DNA from: an uncultured Blautia sp.
GTDB taxonomy: Bacteria > Bacillota > Clostridia > Lachnospirales > Lachnospiraceae
Direction: 5' to 3'
DNA length: 13,593 nt
Assembly: GCA_900552095.1 (NCBI GenBank)
Contig: URYM01000023.1
Location: 1 to 13,593 of the forward strand
In this document: positions 1-5,918 of the stretch, one piece after another
Layout of the letters: each line of letters begins with the position of its first letter
How positions within the stretch are numbered: position 1 is the stretch's first letter
The notes under the pieces: model-generated
Database searches by the model: none
Seen by the model: the letters and a program-made list of their open reading frames with translations, nothing else
Told to the model about the DNA's origin: nothing
Program-made: the position numbers and the translations under genes

Positions 1-1106
1 CTCTGCCTCTGATCCAATTCCAGGAGAACCCGGCTTCTTGCCTTCTTTTCCGCCTCCGTCAGCTGCCCCTCCATGGCCGCCGCCTTCGTCCCTTCTCTGC
101 GGGAGTATGGGAAGATGTGGGTCTCGAAGAATCCGATCCGCTCTACAAAACTTCTGGACTCCTCAAAATCTTCCTCCGTCTCCCCCGGAAAGCCCGTGAT
201 CACATCTGTAGTCAGTGCCGGCCTGTCATAATATTTCCGAAGAATACGGCAGCACGCTTCATACTCTTTTGCCGTGTATCTGCGGTTCATCGCCTTCAGT
301 GTCCTGCTGCAGCCGCTCTGCAGAGAAAGGTGAAAATGCGGACAGATCTTCGGCAGTTCTGCAATCGCCGCTGCAAACTCCTCTGTCACGATCCGGGGTT
401 CCAGAGATCCCAGGCGGATCCGGCTGATCCCTTCGACCTGATGTACTGCCTGAATCAGGCTCAGAAGAGTCTCCTTTCTCTCCTCAGGAAAATCTACTCC
501 GTAAGAACTCAGGTGAATCCCTGTAAGAACTACTTCCTGATAGCCATTCCCCGCCAGAAGTTCCACTTCCCTGCAGATCTCCTCCTTCTTCCGGCTGCGC
601 ACCCTTCCTCTTGTATAAGGAATAATACAGTAACTGCAGAACTGATTGCAGCCGTCCTGCACCTTGATATACGCTCTGGTATGCTCCGCCGTCCTGGTGA
701 TGGAGAGTTCTTCATATTCATTCGTCCTGTTAATGTCGATCACCCGGCTGGCATGACGGCTCTCCCAGGCCTCCTCCAGTACAGAGACAATTTCCTTTTT
801 CTTATTATTACCCACGATCACGTCCACCATCTCATCGGCTTCCAGCTTATCCTGTCCATCCTGCACATAACAGCCTGCCGCCACAACCAGTGCCTGCGGA
901 TTCATCTTTTTGGCCTTATGCAGCATCTGACGGGATTTCCGATCCGCAATATTTGTCACCGTACACGTATTGATAATATAAGCATCCGCGCCCGGAGCAA
1001 AAGGAACAATCTCATATCCGGCCGCTTCCAGCTGCTGCTGCATTGCTTCCAGTTCATACGCGTTTACCTTGCACCCCAGATTGTGCAGCGCAATTTTTTT
1101 CTTCAC
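1..1106 (-). CDS. mtaB: tRNA t6A37 C2-methylthiotransferase MtaB, C-terminus cut by window edge
   Basis: Radical-SAM enzyme that adds a methylthio group to C2 of t6A37 in ANN-decoding tRNAs, giving ms2t6A; cytoplasmic. I translated the open minus-strand frame by hand: 368 codons are present and it runs off the left edge without a stop. The N-terminal methylthiotransferase domain shows its three cluster cysteines in LGCKVN (C12), NTCTVTN (C48) and AAGC (C79). The radical-SAM CxxxCxxC is CNQFCSYC (C153, C157, C160), followed by IIPYTRGR. Later motifs include LGSLEPR and HLSLQSG. The LGCKVN/NTCTVTN signature fits MtaB rather than MiaB or RimO. Family members have about 430-450 residues, so the missing part is essentially the C-terminal TRAM domain. 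The start is GTG, with AGGAG at 1113-1117 six nt upstream. The gene is divergent from the HPr-like gene across about 94 bp. In Bacillus subtilis mtaB directly follows prmA-rsmE; here it is nearby but separated from them. Confidence 0.95.
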   Translation of the reverse strand, partial: MKKKIALHNLGCKVNAYELEAMQQQLEAAGYEIVPFAPGADAYIINTCTVTNIADRKSRQMLHKAKKMNPQALVVAAGCYVQDGQDKLEADEMVDVIVGNNKKKEIVSVLEEAWESRHASRVIDINRTNEYEELSITRTAEHTRAYIKVQDGCNQFCSYCIIPYTRGRVRSRKKEEICREVELLAGNGYQEVVLTGIHLSSYGVDFPEERKETLLSLIQAVHQVEGISRIRLGSLEPRIVTEEFAAAIAELPKICPHFHLSLQSGCSRTLKAMNRRYTAKEYEACCRILRKYYDRPALTTDVITGFPGETEEDFEESRSFVERIGFFETHIFPYSRREGTKAAAMEGQLTEAEKKARSRVLLELDQRQ

Positions 1107-1126
1107 AATATTCTCCTCTCTTGCCC

Positions 1127-1155
1127 TTGACTTCTTTCCCTGATAACGGTAAAAT
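1127..1155 (+). promoter_or_regulatory. Sigma-A-type promoter of the HPr-like gene
   Basis: TTGACT (1127-1132) and TAAAAT (1150-1155) are separated by exactly 17 bp, a near-consensus housekeeping promoter. It lies about 45 bp upstream of the ATG at 1201, which has GGGAGGG (1188-1194) as ribosome binding site. The same 94-bp divergent region must also hold the mtaB promoter on the other strand, for which I see no clear pair of boxes. I see no obvious cre-like palindrome here. Confidence 0.65.
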
Positions 1156-1200
1156 AATCTTGAAAAAACTATAATTTACCTACAATAGGGAGGGTCTTTT

Positions 1201-1437
1201 ATGAAAACAGTACAGATATCTTTAAATTCTATTGATAAAGTAAAATCTTTCGTAAATTCTATTTCAAAATTCGACTTTGATTTCGATCTGATCTCCGGAA
1301 GATACGTCATCGACGCAAAATCCATCATGGGTATCTTCAGCCTGGATCTGTCCAAACCCATCGATCTGAGCATCCACGCAGAGGGCGAACGTCTGGACGA
1401 AGTACTTCAGCTGCTGGATTCCTATCTTGTAAAATAA
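1201..1437 (+). CDS. HPr-like protein lacking the catalytic histidine
   Basis: This 78-residue protein has the size of the PTS phosphocarrier HPr. The best match is KSIMGIFSLDL (residues 40-50), which corresponds to the HPr segment around regulatory Ser46 (KSIMGVMSL), so Ser41 would be the HPr kinase/phosphorylase site. The segment that should carry the phosphoryl-accepting His15 and Arg17 (GIHARPA in HPr) instead reads NSIDKVK: Ser10 takes the His position and Asp12 the Arg position. It therefore cannot act as a normal PTS phosphate carrier. B. subtilis Crh also lacks His15 and keeps Ser46, but this protein is more diverged. A Crh-like regulatory role is an inference. It is a single gene with its own promoter and strong ribosome binding site, convergent with thiI and ending before a shared terminator. 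Confidence 0.85.
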   Translation: MKTVQISLNSIDKVKSFVNSISKFDFDFDLISGRYVIDAKSIMGIFSLDLSKPIDLSIHAEGERLDEVLQLLDSYLVK

Positions 1438-1450
1438 TCGAAAACAGTTC

Positions 1451-1479
1451 TTTTCCATTGCCCGATGGGAAATGGAAAG
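1451..1479 (+). repeat. Inverted repeat (hairpin) directly after the HPr-like stop codon
   Basis: TTTCCATT (1452-1459) pairs with AATGGAAA (1471-1478). Three more pairs (CCC/GGG) follow beyond a single G-A mismatch and close a three-nt loop. It begins about 14 nt after the stop codon and abuts the terminator at 1480. It may stabilise the 3' end of the short transcript, or act as the first part of a double terminator. The role is inferred; the dyad itself is plain. Confidence 0.6.
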
Positions 1480-1518
1480 AAAACCGGGGATGATTTCAGA
1501 ATTCAGCCCCGGTTTTTT
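1480..1518. terminator. Bidirectional intrinsic terminator between convergent genes
   Basis: A ten-base stem, AAAACCGGGG (1480-1489) with CCCCGGTTTT (1507-1516), encloses a 17-nt loop. On the plus strand it ends in six T residues; on the minus strand it is followed by TTTTCTTTCC. It can end the HPr-like transcript and the prmA-rsmE-desulfurase-thiI transcript coming from the right. Confidence 0.88.
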
Positions 1519-1543
1519 ATTTCCTCTCGCCTTTTCTCCGATC

Positions 1544-2722
1544 CTATTCCACCAGGATCGTCTCCGCTGTCTCTACCGCCGTCTTCATCATCTCATCAAT
1601 GCAGTCCTGAAGCTTAAGCTCTGACTTTTTAATATATTCCAGATTGGGCTTTGTCACCGGATGTTTTGCCACAAAGATGGTACAGCAGTCCTCAAAAGGC
1701 TGGATTGAAGTCTCGTAGGTATCGATTTTCAGCGCAATATCCACAATTTCCTGCTTGTCAAATCCAATCACCGGACGGAATACCGGCATGGTGCAGACTT
1801 CATTGGTAGCCGCCAGGCTGTGCATGGTCTGGCTTGCCACCTGCCCAATGCTCTCGCCGGTGATCAGTCCCAGACAGCCATCCGTCTTCGCCAGTTCTTC
1901 CGCAATCTTCATCATATACCGGCGCATAATAATTGTCAGCTCATCATGAGGACATTTTTCATAGATTGCCAGCTGGATCTCCGTGAAATTCACCACATGA
2001 AGATGGATGGGGCCGCTGTATTTTGCCACCAGCCGGGCCAGATCCACCACTTTCTGTTTTGCCCGCTCACTGGTGTACGGCGGCGCATGGAAATAAACCG
2101 CATCAATCTTCACTCCCCGCTTGGCGATCATATAACCTGCCACCGGGCTGTCGATCCCTCCCGACAGAAGAAGCATGGCCTTTCCGTTTGTCCCTACCGG
2201 CATGCCTCCCGGCCCGGGAATGCTCTGGGAATAAATATAAACCTTATCCCGGATCTCTACCTGAAGGAAGATTTCCGGATGGTGCACATCCACCCTCATC
2301 TCCGGAAAAGCATCCAGAACCATACCGCCAAACTCGCAGTTTAACTCCATGGAAGTGCCGGGATAACGTTTGTTCGCCCGCCGCACATGCATTTTGAAAG
2401 TCTGATTGTGTACCGGATAAGCATGATTTAAGTATGCAATCAGATCTTTTCCCAGTTCTTGCGGCTCCTTGCTCTCCACGATCACCACCGGACAGATCTC
2501 CGCAATACCAAATACATGCTGAAGCGCCTCGATAGTCTCCTCGTAATCAAAAGTCCCCTCGGTATTTACATAAATCCGTCCCATTTCCTTCGTGATGGAA
2601 AAATCCCCCTCCACCTTTGCCAGCGCCTGGTTCATCCGGGCGATCAGGGTATCTTCAAAAATGTACCGGTTTTTTCCTTTTATACCGATCTCTGCATATT
2701 TTATCAGAAATGCTGTAAACAT
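1544..2722 (-). CDS. thiI: tRNA 4-thiouridine sulfurtransferase ThiI (short form, no rhodanese domain)
   Basis: ThiI activates U8 of tRNA with ATP and inserts sulfur to make 4-thiouridine; in some species it also supplies sulfur for the thiazole of thiamine. The 392-residue protein has the N-terminal ferredoxin-like segment (MFTAFLIKYAEIGIKGKNR), a THUMP domain (roughly 60-165) and the PP-loop ATP-binding motif LLLSGGIDSPVAG (184-196). Other family motifs are FHAPPYTSERA and ITGESIGQVASQT (288-299), and a DCC motif at 345-347 near the C-terminus. It stops where the E. coli protein continues into a rhodanese domain, so sulfur transfer must follow the short-form route seen in B. subtilis, with a dedicated desulfurase as donor. 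That enzyme is encoded 17 nt upstream. The ATG at 2722 is preceded by an AAAGGA ribosome binding site. Last gene of its operon. Confidence 0.97.
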   Translation of the reverse strand: MFTAFLIKYAEIGIKGKNRYIFEDTLIARMNQALAKVEGDFSITKEMGRIYVNTEGTFDYEETIEALQHVFGIAEICPVVIVESKEPQELGKDLIAYLNHAYPVHNQTFKMHVRRANKRYPGTSMELNCEFGGMVLDAFPEMRVDVHHPEIFLQVEIRDKVYIYSQSIPGPGGMPVGTNGKAMLLLSGGIDSPVAGYMIAKRGVKIDAVYFHAPPYTSERAKQKVVDLARLVAKYSGPIHLHVVNFTEIQLAIYEKCPHDELTIIMRRYMMKIAEELAKTDGCLGLITGESIGQVASQTMHSLAATNEVCTMPVFRPVIGFDKQEIVDIALKIDTYETSIQPFEDCCTIFVAKHPVTKPNLEYIKKSELKLQDCIDEMMKTAVETAETILVE

Positions 2723-2739
2723 CTTTTCTTTTCCTTTCT

Positions 2740-3894
2740 CTATCTTCTCGTAAAACGCCGCAGTACCGGAAGAACCTCCGCCAGAACCGAAAGCGCATAA
2801 TCAATCTCTTCCTCCCGGGTCGTCTCTGCAAAAGAGAACCGCACCGCAGACTCCAGTTCTGCCCTGGAAAGCCTGATCGCCGTCAGCGTAGGACTGCCGC
2901 TTCTCTTATGGCTGGAGCAGGCACTTCCGGTAGAAATATAAATTCCGCGTTCCTCCAGCGTGTGCAGAAGTACTTCGCTTCTCACCCCCAGAAAAGACAC
3001 ATTCAGAATATGGGGCGCATCTGCTCCGGGATCTCCTCCGTGGATCACTGTCTGATCCAGTTTTCTGATCCCTTCCGCCAGCCGCAGCTTTAACCTTCTC
3101 ATATGCTTCTCATTTTCTTCCAGATTTTTGTATACGCAGGCTGCCGCTTCGCCCAGTCCCGCAGCTCCCGGCACATTATCCGTGCCGGAACGGAATCCTC
3201 TCTGCTGTCCTCCTCCATAGATATAGGGAAAAAGTTTCACCCCTTCCCGCACATAGAGAAAACCCGTCCCCTTTGGTCCATGGATCTTATGTCCGCTGAC
3301 AGACAGCAGATCGATCCCCATTCGTTTCGGACAGATTCTGTACTTGCCATAAGCCTGAATGGCATCCACATGAAAATAGGCCCCCGGGCATACTTCATGA
3401 ACAAGTCCGGCAATCTCCTCAATGGGCTGTACGGCTCCCATCTCATTATTTACATACATAACAGAAACTAAAATCGTATCTTTCCTGAGTGCTTTTTTCA
3501 AATCTTCCAGAGAAATGTGCCCTTCTTTGTCCACTCCCAGCCGGGTAACCTCAAATCCCTGCTCCTCCAGAAAAGAAGCGGGGGCCGATACCGCCGGATG
3601 CTCGATCGCCGTGGTGATCAGATGGCGTCCCTTTCTCTGATTGGCCAGGGCCGTCCCGATCAGCGCCCAGTTATCGGACTCGGTTCCTCCGGAGGTGAAA
3701 TAAATCTCTTTCGGCTCCGCTTTTAAGGTCTTCGCAATCTTCTCCTGCGCCTCGCGGACATACCGCTCCGCCTCCACGCCTTTCCTGTGCATGGAGGAAG
3801 GATTCCCATAGTCCTCCAGCATGGTTTTCCTCACAAGTTCTGCCACACTCTCGTAACAGCGGGTTGTGGCTGAATTATCAAGATACGCTTCCAT
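2740..3894 (-). CDS. Cysteine desulfurase, NifS/NifZ type, likely sulfur donor to ThiI
   Basis: PLP-dependent enzyme that converts cysteine to alanine and holds the sulfur as a persulfide. Family landmarks, numbered from the chosen ATG, are DNSATT at the N-terminus, FTSGGTESDN (67-76), EHP with His99 stacking on PLP, HVDAIQAYGK with Asp177, SGHKIHGPKG with the PLP lysine Lys203, and GSACSS with catalytic Cys326. At 384 residues it is normal length. The HKRSGSPTLTAI stretch after the catalytic loop and the position next to thiI match the B. subtilis NifZ (YtbJ)-ThiI pair, where the desulfurase serves s4U formation rather than general Fe-S assembly; that role is inferred from context. A TTG lies one codon upstream, but the ATG at 3894 has AGGAG (3903-3907) at an ideal eight nt. 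That AGGAG overlaps the rsmE stop, suggesting translational coupling. Confidence 0.95.
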   Translation of the reverse strand: MEAYLDNSATTRCYESVAELVRKTMLEDYGNPSSMHRKGVEAERYVREAQEKIAKTLKAEPKEIYFTSGGTESDNWALIGTALANQRKGRHLITTAIEHPAVSAPASFLEEQGFEVTRLGVDKEGHISLEDLKKALRKDTILVSVMYVNNEMGAVQPIEEIAGLVHEVCPGAYFHVDAIQAYGKYRICPKRMGIDLLSVSGHKIHGPKGTGFLYVREGVKLFPYIYGGGQQRGFRSGTDNVPGAAGLGEAAACVYKNLEENEKHMRRLKLRLAEGIRKLDQTVIHGGDPGADAPHILNVSFLGVRSEVLLHTLEERGIYISTGSACSSHKRSGSPTLTAIRLSRAELESAVRFSFAETTREEEIDYALSVLAEVLPVLRRFTRR

Positions 3895-3905
3895 CAACTC
3901 TTCTC

Positions 3906-4643
3906 CTATTCTTCCAGCAGATACATCAGCACAGACAAAAGGGTAAAGCCCGCTGTCTCGGTGCGCAAAATCCGTTTTCCCAGTGTGATCGGCACAATTC
4001 CTTTCGCCAGTGCCAGCTCAATTTCTTCCTTCTCAAAACCGCCCTCAGGGCCGATGAAAATCCCCACGCTCTGCCCCGGTTTTACAGAACTTAAGATCTT
4101 GCGGGTAGCAGCCATATTTTCCGCCATTTCATAGGGGATCAGCCGAACGTCCATAGAAGCGGCATACTCCGCCGCCTGAGAAAAATTCATAACCGGGCTT
4201 ACCCTGGGAATGATCATCCGCTTCGCCTGTTTGGCCGCGCTCTCCGCGATTGTCTGCCAGCGCTTTCTCTTTGCCTCTTCCTTTTTCCCTTCCAGCTTCA
4301 CCACCGCCCGGCGGGTTGCCATCGGGACAATCTCACAGGCTCCCAGTTCCACTGCTTTCTGAACGATCAGCTCCATCTTATCATTCTTGGGAAGCCCCTG
4401 AAAAAGAGTGATCCGGCAGGGCAGCTCCAGTCCGCTCTCCTGACCGTAGAGGATCTCTGCCAGAATCTCTTCCCTGCCTATCTCCGCAATCCTGCAGGTA
4501 TATTCCATCTTTTCCCCGTCGCTGATGCAGATCTCTTCCCCCGCCTTCATCCGCAGCACATGGGCAATGTGACTGACATCGCCCCCTGTAATATGAATCC
4601 TGTTCTCCTCTATCTGTTCCGGTTTCACAAAAAAACGGTACAT
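3906..4643 (-). CDS. rsmE: 16S rRNA (uracil1498-N3)-methyltransferase RsmE
   Basis: SPOUT-class SAM-dependent enzyme that methylates N3 of U1498 in helix 44 of 16S rRNA, near the decoding site. The 245-residue length is typical. The N-terminal PUA-like RNA-binding part includes HITGGDVSHIAHVLR (17-31). The C-terminal trefoil-knot domain shows KMELIVQKAVELG (89-101), GPEGGF (198-203) and LGKRILRTETA (221-231), which form the cofactor pocket. The ATG at 4643 follows the prmA stop by 22 nt, with AGGGG at 4649-4653 as a modest ribosome binding site. prmA followed by rsmE is a conserved Firmicutes order. The stop codon TAG shares its last two bases with the Shine-Dalgarno of the next gene. Confidence 0.97.
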   Translation of the reverse strand: MYRFFVKPEQIEENRIHITGGDVSHIAHVLRMKAGEEICISDGEKMEYTCRIAEIGREEILAEILYGQESGLELPCRITLFQGLPKNDKMELIVQKAVELGACEIVPMATRRAVVKLEGKKEEAKRKRWQTIAESAAKQAKRMIIPRVSPVMNFSQAAEYAASMDVRLIPYEMAENMAATRKILSSVKPGQSVGIFIGPEGGFEKEEIELALAKGIVPITLGKRILRTETAGFTLLSVLMYLLEE

Positions 4644-4665
4644 ATTCGCCCCTGCTTTCCTTTTC

Positions 4666-5649
4666 TTACTTTCTGGCCGTAATGGAGACCCACTCGCCCT
4701 GCCGGGTCACTTCCAGCACAGTCATCCCCGCGTTCTCCACCGCCTGACGGACTTCCGCTTCTTTCACATCCAGAATGCCGGAAGTGATATAAAGCCCGCC
4801 GGGCTTTAACTGATGAACGATCACCGGTGTCAGAGGAACCAGCACGCCTGCCAGAATATTGGCCACCACAAGATCGTAGGCCTCATATCCAACTGCATCC
4901 TGCACTTCTTTGTCATCGATGATATTTCCGATTATCAGTTCAAATTTCTCCGGTGCAATGCCGTTCGCTTCCTTATTCTCCTCCACAGCCGGGATTGCAC
5001 AGGGATCCAGATCCGTCCCCACTGCATGTTCTGCCCCCAGCATCAGAGCGATGATAGACAGAATCCCGCTCCCTGTTCCCACATCCAGAATACGGGTGGT
5101 GGGAGTTACATATTTTTTCAGCTGACGGATACACAGCTGAGTCGTCTCGTGCATTCCTGTTCCAAAGGCTGTACCCGGGTCAATATGAAGGATCATTTTT
5201 CCCCTGTCCTCTTCCGATACCGTCTCCCAGGAGGGAATGACCAGAATATCATCAATATAGAACTGTTTGAAATACTTCTTCCAGTTGTTGATCCAGTCAA
5301 TATCCTCCGTCTCATCCACCGAAACACTTCCCTCTCCGATGTCACAGAACATCCGCAGGGATTCCAGTTCTTCCTTTACTTTCTCCAGGATTTTCTCCTC
5401 CTGCTTCACTTCTCCGTCCACGATCAGACGCCCTTCCTCATCTTCCTCTACAAAGAAGTTCAGATAAGCAATCCCATCATCTGCCGGTGCATCCGGCATA
5501 ATGTCCACAAACATCTGCTCCTTTTCCCAGGCTGTCAGAGGCACGCTGTCCTCGATCTGCGCTCCTTCCAGTCCCAGATCATAAAGTGTGCTTATAATAA
5601 TATCTTCCGCTTCCGTCACGGTTTTGATCCTGAATTTTTTCCACTTCAT
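4666..5649 (-). CDS. prmA: Ribosomal protein L11 methyltransferase PrmA
   Basis: SAM-dependent class I methyltransferase that trimethylates several amino groups of ribosomal protein L11. Numbered from the ATG at 5649 it has 327 residues. The N-terminal substrate-recognition part starts MKWKKFRIKT, as in other PrmA proteins. The catalytic part has DPGTAFGTGMHETT (158-171), the SAM-binding motif LDVGTGSGILSI (188-199), an acidic residue in GTDLD (211-215) and VVANILAGVL (261-270). The frame stays open 16 codons further to a GTG at 5697. I reject that start: the ATG has AGGAG (5657-5661) seven nt upstream, the family begins at MKW, and the predicted -10 box lies just inside the extension. First gene of the prmA-rsmE-desulfurase-thiI operon. 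Confidence 0.96.
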   Translation of the reverse strand: MKWKKFRIKTVTEAEDIIISTLYDLGLEGAQIEDSVPLTAWEKEQMFVDIMPDAPADDGIAYLNFFVEEDEEGRLIVDGEVKQEEKILEKVKEELESLRMFCDIGEGSVSVDETEDIDWINNWKKYFKQFYIDDILVIPSWETVSEEDRGKMILHIDPGTAFGTGMHETTQLCIRQLKKYVTPTTRILDVGTGSGILSIIALMLGAEHAVGTDLDPCAIPAVEENKEANGIAPEKFELIIGNIIDDKEVQDAVGYEAYDLVVANILAGVLVPLTPVIVHQLKPGGLYITSGILDVKEAEVRQAVENAGMTVLEVTRQGEWVSITARK

Positions 5650-5688
5650 CTCGCTTCTCCTTCCGATAGTGCGCTTATTATCGTATTT

Positions 5689-5717
5689 ATCATACACGAA
5701 TCTTTCTTTTCTGTAAA
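5689..5717 (-). promoter_or_regulatory. Sigma-A-type promoter of the prmA operon
   Basis: Read on the minus strand, TTTACA (5712-5717) and TATGAT (5689-5694) are 17 bp apart. This predicts a start near 5682 and a leader of about 33 nt before the prmA ATG. The -35 box sits only three bp beyond the terminator stem of the upstream unit, so the two operons are packed with no spare DNA. Confidence 0.65.
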
Positions 5718-5720
5718 GGA

Positions 5721-5755
5721 AAACTGCCGCCCCTTTCTCATCCGGGCGGCAGTTT
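5721..5755 (-). terminator. Intrinsic terminator after the GG-leader peptide gene
   Basis: A 12-bp GC-rich stem, AAACTGCCGCCC (5721-5732) with GGGCGGCAGTTT (5744-5755), has an 11-nt loop. On the minus strand it is followed by TTTTCCTTT. It starts 14 nt after the small peptide stop codon and ends the giant-protein/peptide transcript before the prmA promoter. The plus-strand side is also T-rich (GTTCCTTCTTT), but no plus-strand gene arrives there. Confidence 0.85.
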
Positions 5756-5769
5756 GTTCCTTCTTTCGT

Positions 5770-5916
5770 CTACACTCTCTCTTTTACACTTTCCGTGATA
5801 TCATGAGTCTTGGTTACTACAGTATCCCGCAGCCCTCTTCCTCCGCTGACTTCTTCCAGCTCATCCAGTTCCAGCTCCTGTACTTCCGGCACTTCTTTTT
5901 CTTTCTTTTCTTCCAT
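5770..5916 (-). CDS. 48-aa peptide with a double-glycine leader, coupled to the giant surface protein gene
   Basis: Small gene of 48 codons (ATG 5916, TAG 5770-5772). Residues 1-26 form a highly acidic leader ending LELDELEEVSGG. Counting back from the Gly-Gly, it has Leu at -12, Glu at -8, Leu at -7, Val at -4 and Gly at -2 and -1. This is the consensus cut by C39 peptidases of ABC exporters for bacteriocins, some RiPPs and signalling peptides. The remaining 22-residue core (27-48) begins RGLRDTVVTK and ends VKERV. It is charged, has four Thr and one Ser, and has no Cys, so lanthionines are impossible. The AAGGAG at 5925-5930 lies eight nt upstream, inside the last codons of the giant gene, whose stop is two nt before this ATG. 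A terminator follows. No exporter or modification enzyme is in the window. I do not recognise the core; it could also be an unprocessed cytoplasmic acidic peptide. Confidence 0.75.
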   Translation of the reverse strand: MEEKKEKEVPEVQELELDELEEVSGGRGLRDTVVTKTHDITESVKERV

Positions 5917-5918
5917 TT

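Noticed and set aside
117..1130. 337-codon plus-strand open frame
   Set aside because: It lies antisense to mtaB, whose hand translation shows all cysteine motifs; the plus-strand protein is His/Leu/Arg-rich with no recognisable motif and no good ribosome binding site.
3895..3897. TTG as start of the cysteine desulfurase
   Set aside because: The adjacent ATG at 3894 is at the better eight-nt distance from AGGAG and is the stronger codon.
5650..5697. Sixteen-codon N-terminal extension of prmA from a GTG
   Set aside because: The predicted -10 box falls within it, the family starts at MKW, and the strong AGGAG belongs to the ATG at 5649.
5770..5916. Small peptide as a lanthipeptide or other Cys-based RiPP precursor
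   Set aside because: The 22-residue core has no cysteine, and no lanthipeptide synthetase, radical SAM maturase or YcaO is present in the window (MtaB is a tRNA enzyme).
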